Shown here: positions 62,286 to 64,000 of the stretch, piece by piece | How positions within the stretch are numbered: the stretch's first letter is position 1 | Layout: each line of letters opens with the position of its first letter | The notes under the pieces: generated by a model | Told to the model about the DNA's origin: nothing | Seen by the model: only the letters and a program-made list of their open reading frames with translations | The model's database searches: none | DNA from: Entophlyctis helioformis | Lineage: Eukaryota; Chytridiomycota; Chytridiomycetes; Chytridiales; Chytriomycetaceae | NCBI GenBank assembly: GCA_025526915.1 | Contig: JAHLKH010000116.1 | Span: forward strand, 1 to 64,000 | DNA length: 64,000 bases | Reading direction: 5' to 3' | Translations under genes and position numbers: made by a program

Positions 62286-64000
62286 ATGGCCGCGGCATCC
62301 ACGCAGCCACAGCAACAGCAACAACAGCAACAAGGCTGTCCCGCGACGGCAGCAACCAGCACTGCTGCCATTAGCAAATCCGCTGCTGTGTCACCAGCGG
62401 CGTCAGCAGGCCCATCTGCCAACAACGACGACGACGCGACGACGCTGCGGGCACAAGCAGCCAACGAACACGACCCTGATGCCGATGCCGTCCATCCGCT
62501 CCCAATGTTTCGTGTCATGGTGCTTGCCTGCGCACTCTTTTGCAACACGTACGTGTCTCGCACTGGCCATGAACCGCTGCTCGGCATCTTGTCGCTGGTC
62601 CATCTAACCGCATTCGCGGGTTCACTGGCTTGCTTGCTCGCAGGTTCATGGGCACGATGCTGCTGCCGTTTCTGACTTTTATGGTCGATGACTTTCACAT
62701 CGCTCCCAAACCAGAGAACATTGGCACCTACAGCGGGTATGTCTTGGATCATTGTTTGCATCTGAGAGTGCCAGGTTGGCGTGGCAGTGACGGATCGATA
62801 GATCGACTGACTGGCTGACTGGCTGACTGGCTGGCCCGCAGGTACCTCGTCTCTTCGTTCATGATCGGACAGGCCATCTTCAGCTACCCGTGGGGCCACT
62901 GGTCAGACGTGTGGGGTCGTCGGCCCGTGCTGATCGCCGGCCTGCTTCTCACGGGCTCGTCGTTTCTCTGCTTTGGCTTCTCCATCTCGTACTGGATGGC
63001 GCTCGCGTGCCGCTTTGTCAATGGCGCTGTCAACGGCATCGTCGGCGTCACGATGACGTACATGAGGTGTGTTGCAAGCAGGCCATGGGGGATACAGAGT
63101 GCCTGCGCTCGCCGTGAGTAGCTGACAGCAGTGCACATCCAGCGAGATCACCAATGAGAAGAACCAAGGGAGAGGCTTCGCGATCCTCGGTGTTTCACGG
63201 GCAGCTGGCATCATCTTTGGGCCTATTGTCGGTTTGTTATCGGGGGGCATGATTGTTGGCCGCATATGCTGTGGCGCTGACAAGCACACTCGTGTTGAAC
63301 AGGCGGCTTTCTTTGCATGCCGGCCAAAAAGTACCCGTGGCTGTTTCCAGAAGGCGGTCTATTTGATCGGTTAGTGGGCCGCATAGCCGCCTTGCGCACC
63401 TGCATGCATGCAGGGATCTGACTCGCGCAACAGGTTTCCGTATGTGCTGCCGTGCATGGTTGGATTCTCGGTCGCCATGACAGGCGGACTGGTCGCCATT
63501 CTCGTCCTCGAGGAAACCAAGCCCAGAATCTCTGCAGCAACGCCATCCGAGCTCGAGTCCTGTTCAGGGAACCATAGTGACGACCAAGGCATTTGCATCG
63601 AGGACGAAAGCGATGACGGCCATGGAGACGAAGACGACGATCGCACGCCACTGCTGCTGTCGGCTTCAGCACAACCGCAATTGCCAGCAACAGCAGCCAC
63701 GGCGTGTCCGGACCAGCAAGCCAAGCCCGAGCCACTTCTGACGCTCCTCAAGAGCCCAGCCGTGTCGATATCCGTGCTGTTGTACATGATACTCAACTCG
63801 ATCTACATCCAGTACGATGAGACGTTTGTGTTGTGGTCGCGCATGCCGCCCAGCCGCGGCGGCCTTGGCTTCATCTCGAGCGACCAGGGAATCGCGTTCA
63901 CGGTTGCGGGAATCTGCCTGTTTGTCTACCAGCTGTTTGTGTACGCGGCCGTCGAGCGGAGGTTTGGCACGCTGCGCACATTCCAGCTGGGCCTGCTGCT
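62286..64000 (+). CDS. MFS transporter, ZIFL/TetA-like (5' part)
   Basis: Six exons (62286-62548, 62644-62736, 62842-63066, 63143-63231, 63303-63369, 63434 to the window end) join in phase. A disordered Gln/Ala-rich N-terminus precedes the first helices (MFRVMVLACALFCNT joined to FMGTMLLPFLTFMVDD). The MFS motif A is clear (GHWSDVWGRRPVLIAG), then helices 3-6 and the GRGFAILGVSRAAGIIFGP motif. A long acidic loop between the two halves (ESDDGHGDEDDD) comes before the second six-helix bundle, which is cut by the end of the window. The family resembles zinc-induced facilitator-like and tetracycline-resistance-type antiporters of the plasma or vacuole membrane; the substrate cannot be told from sequence. 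Confidence 0.9.

Noticed and set aside
1..64000. tRNA, rRNA, riboswitch or ribosome-binding-site features
   Set aside because: No cloverleaf, rRNA core sequence or prokaryotic signal was recognised by eye; the window is eukaryotic.

Overview
The window looks like gene-dense nuclear DNA of a zoosporic (chytrid-type) fungus. This is inferred from a secreted chitin deacetylase with two chitin-binding domains, fungal-type DCP2 and BRD7/9-like proteins, short GT-AG introns (mostly 50-140 nt), GC-rich coding sequence, AATAAA signals, a Ty3/gypsy relic and a Fanzor (eukaryotic TnpB) homologue, a family known from chytrids. No rRNA, tRNA, CRISPR or prokaryotic operon signals were seen. All spliced models were built by hand, and each junction was checked for reading phase.

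Layout. 0-10 kb: a secreted Cys-rich protein, 3 kb without a supportable gene, a second secreted protein, a Ty3/gypsy RNase H-integrase relic, and a transmembrane LRR protein whose exons are mostly one LRR each. 9.7-18.8 kb: a nitrilase-like amidase, a bromodomain/DUF3512 chromatin subunit, an N-myristoylation-type protein, a class I fructose-bisphosphate aldolase with a 15-nt last exon, and a GPI-type LRR paralogue. 19-25.5 kb: an ankyrin protein with a suspicious stop, mRNA-decapping enzyme DCP2 with a long tail full of leucine-rich motifs, and a small membrane protein. 26.4-33.8 kb: one minus-strand gene made of nine tandem ~777-bp genomic units, each with the same three exons and three introns, all phase-compatible (28 exons, about 1,806 aa, family not recognised). 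34.5-43 kb: an SMP/PH membrane-contact lipid-transfer protein, a CUE-AlkB-GRF dioxygenase whose start codon directly abuts that of a divergent glucosidase-II-beta-like membrane protein, and a multi-pass membrane protein. 43-52.4 kb: a large disordered acidic protein, a MAT2B/RmlD-type reductase, a small secreted protein, the chitin deacetylase and a prenylcysteine oxidase.

52.7-60.1 kb is the most exciting locus. A phase-consistent chain of 19 minus-strand exons encodes about 1,980 aa with an XPG/FEN1-like nuclease region at the N-terminus and a Fanzor/TnpB RuvC plus zinc ribbon at the C-terminus. It carries one apparent 1-nt frameshift, a duplicated 3' splice site and two 12-bp coding minisatellites. 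I know of no described XPG-Fanzor fusion, but could not search. 60-64 kb: two weak small ORFs and the 5' part of an MFS transporter that runs off the window.

The genes are independent eukaryotic units, not operons. Several share very short spacers: 0 bp between divergent start codons at 40847/40848, 102 bp between divergent genes at 13.3 kb, and 43 bp between same-strand genes at 10.9 kb.
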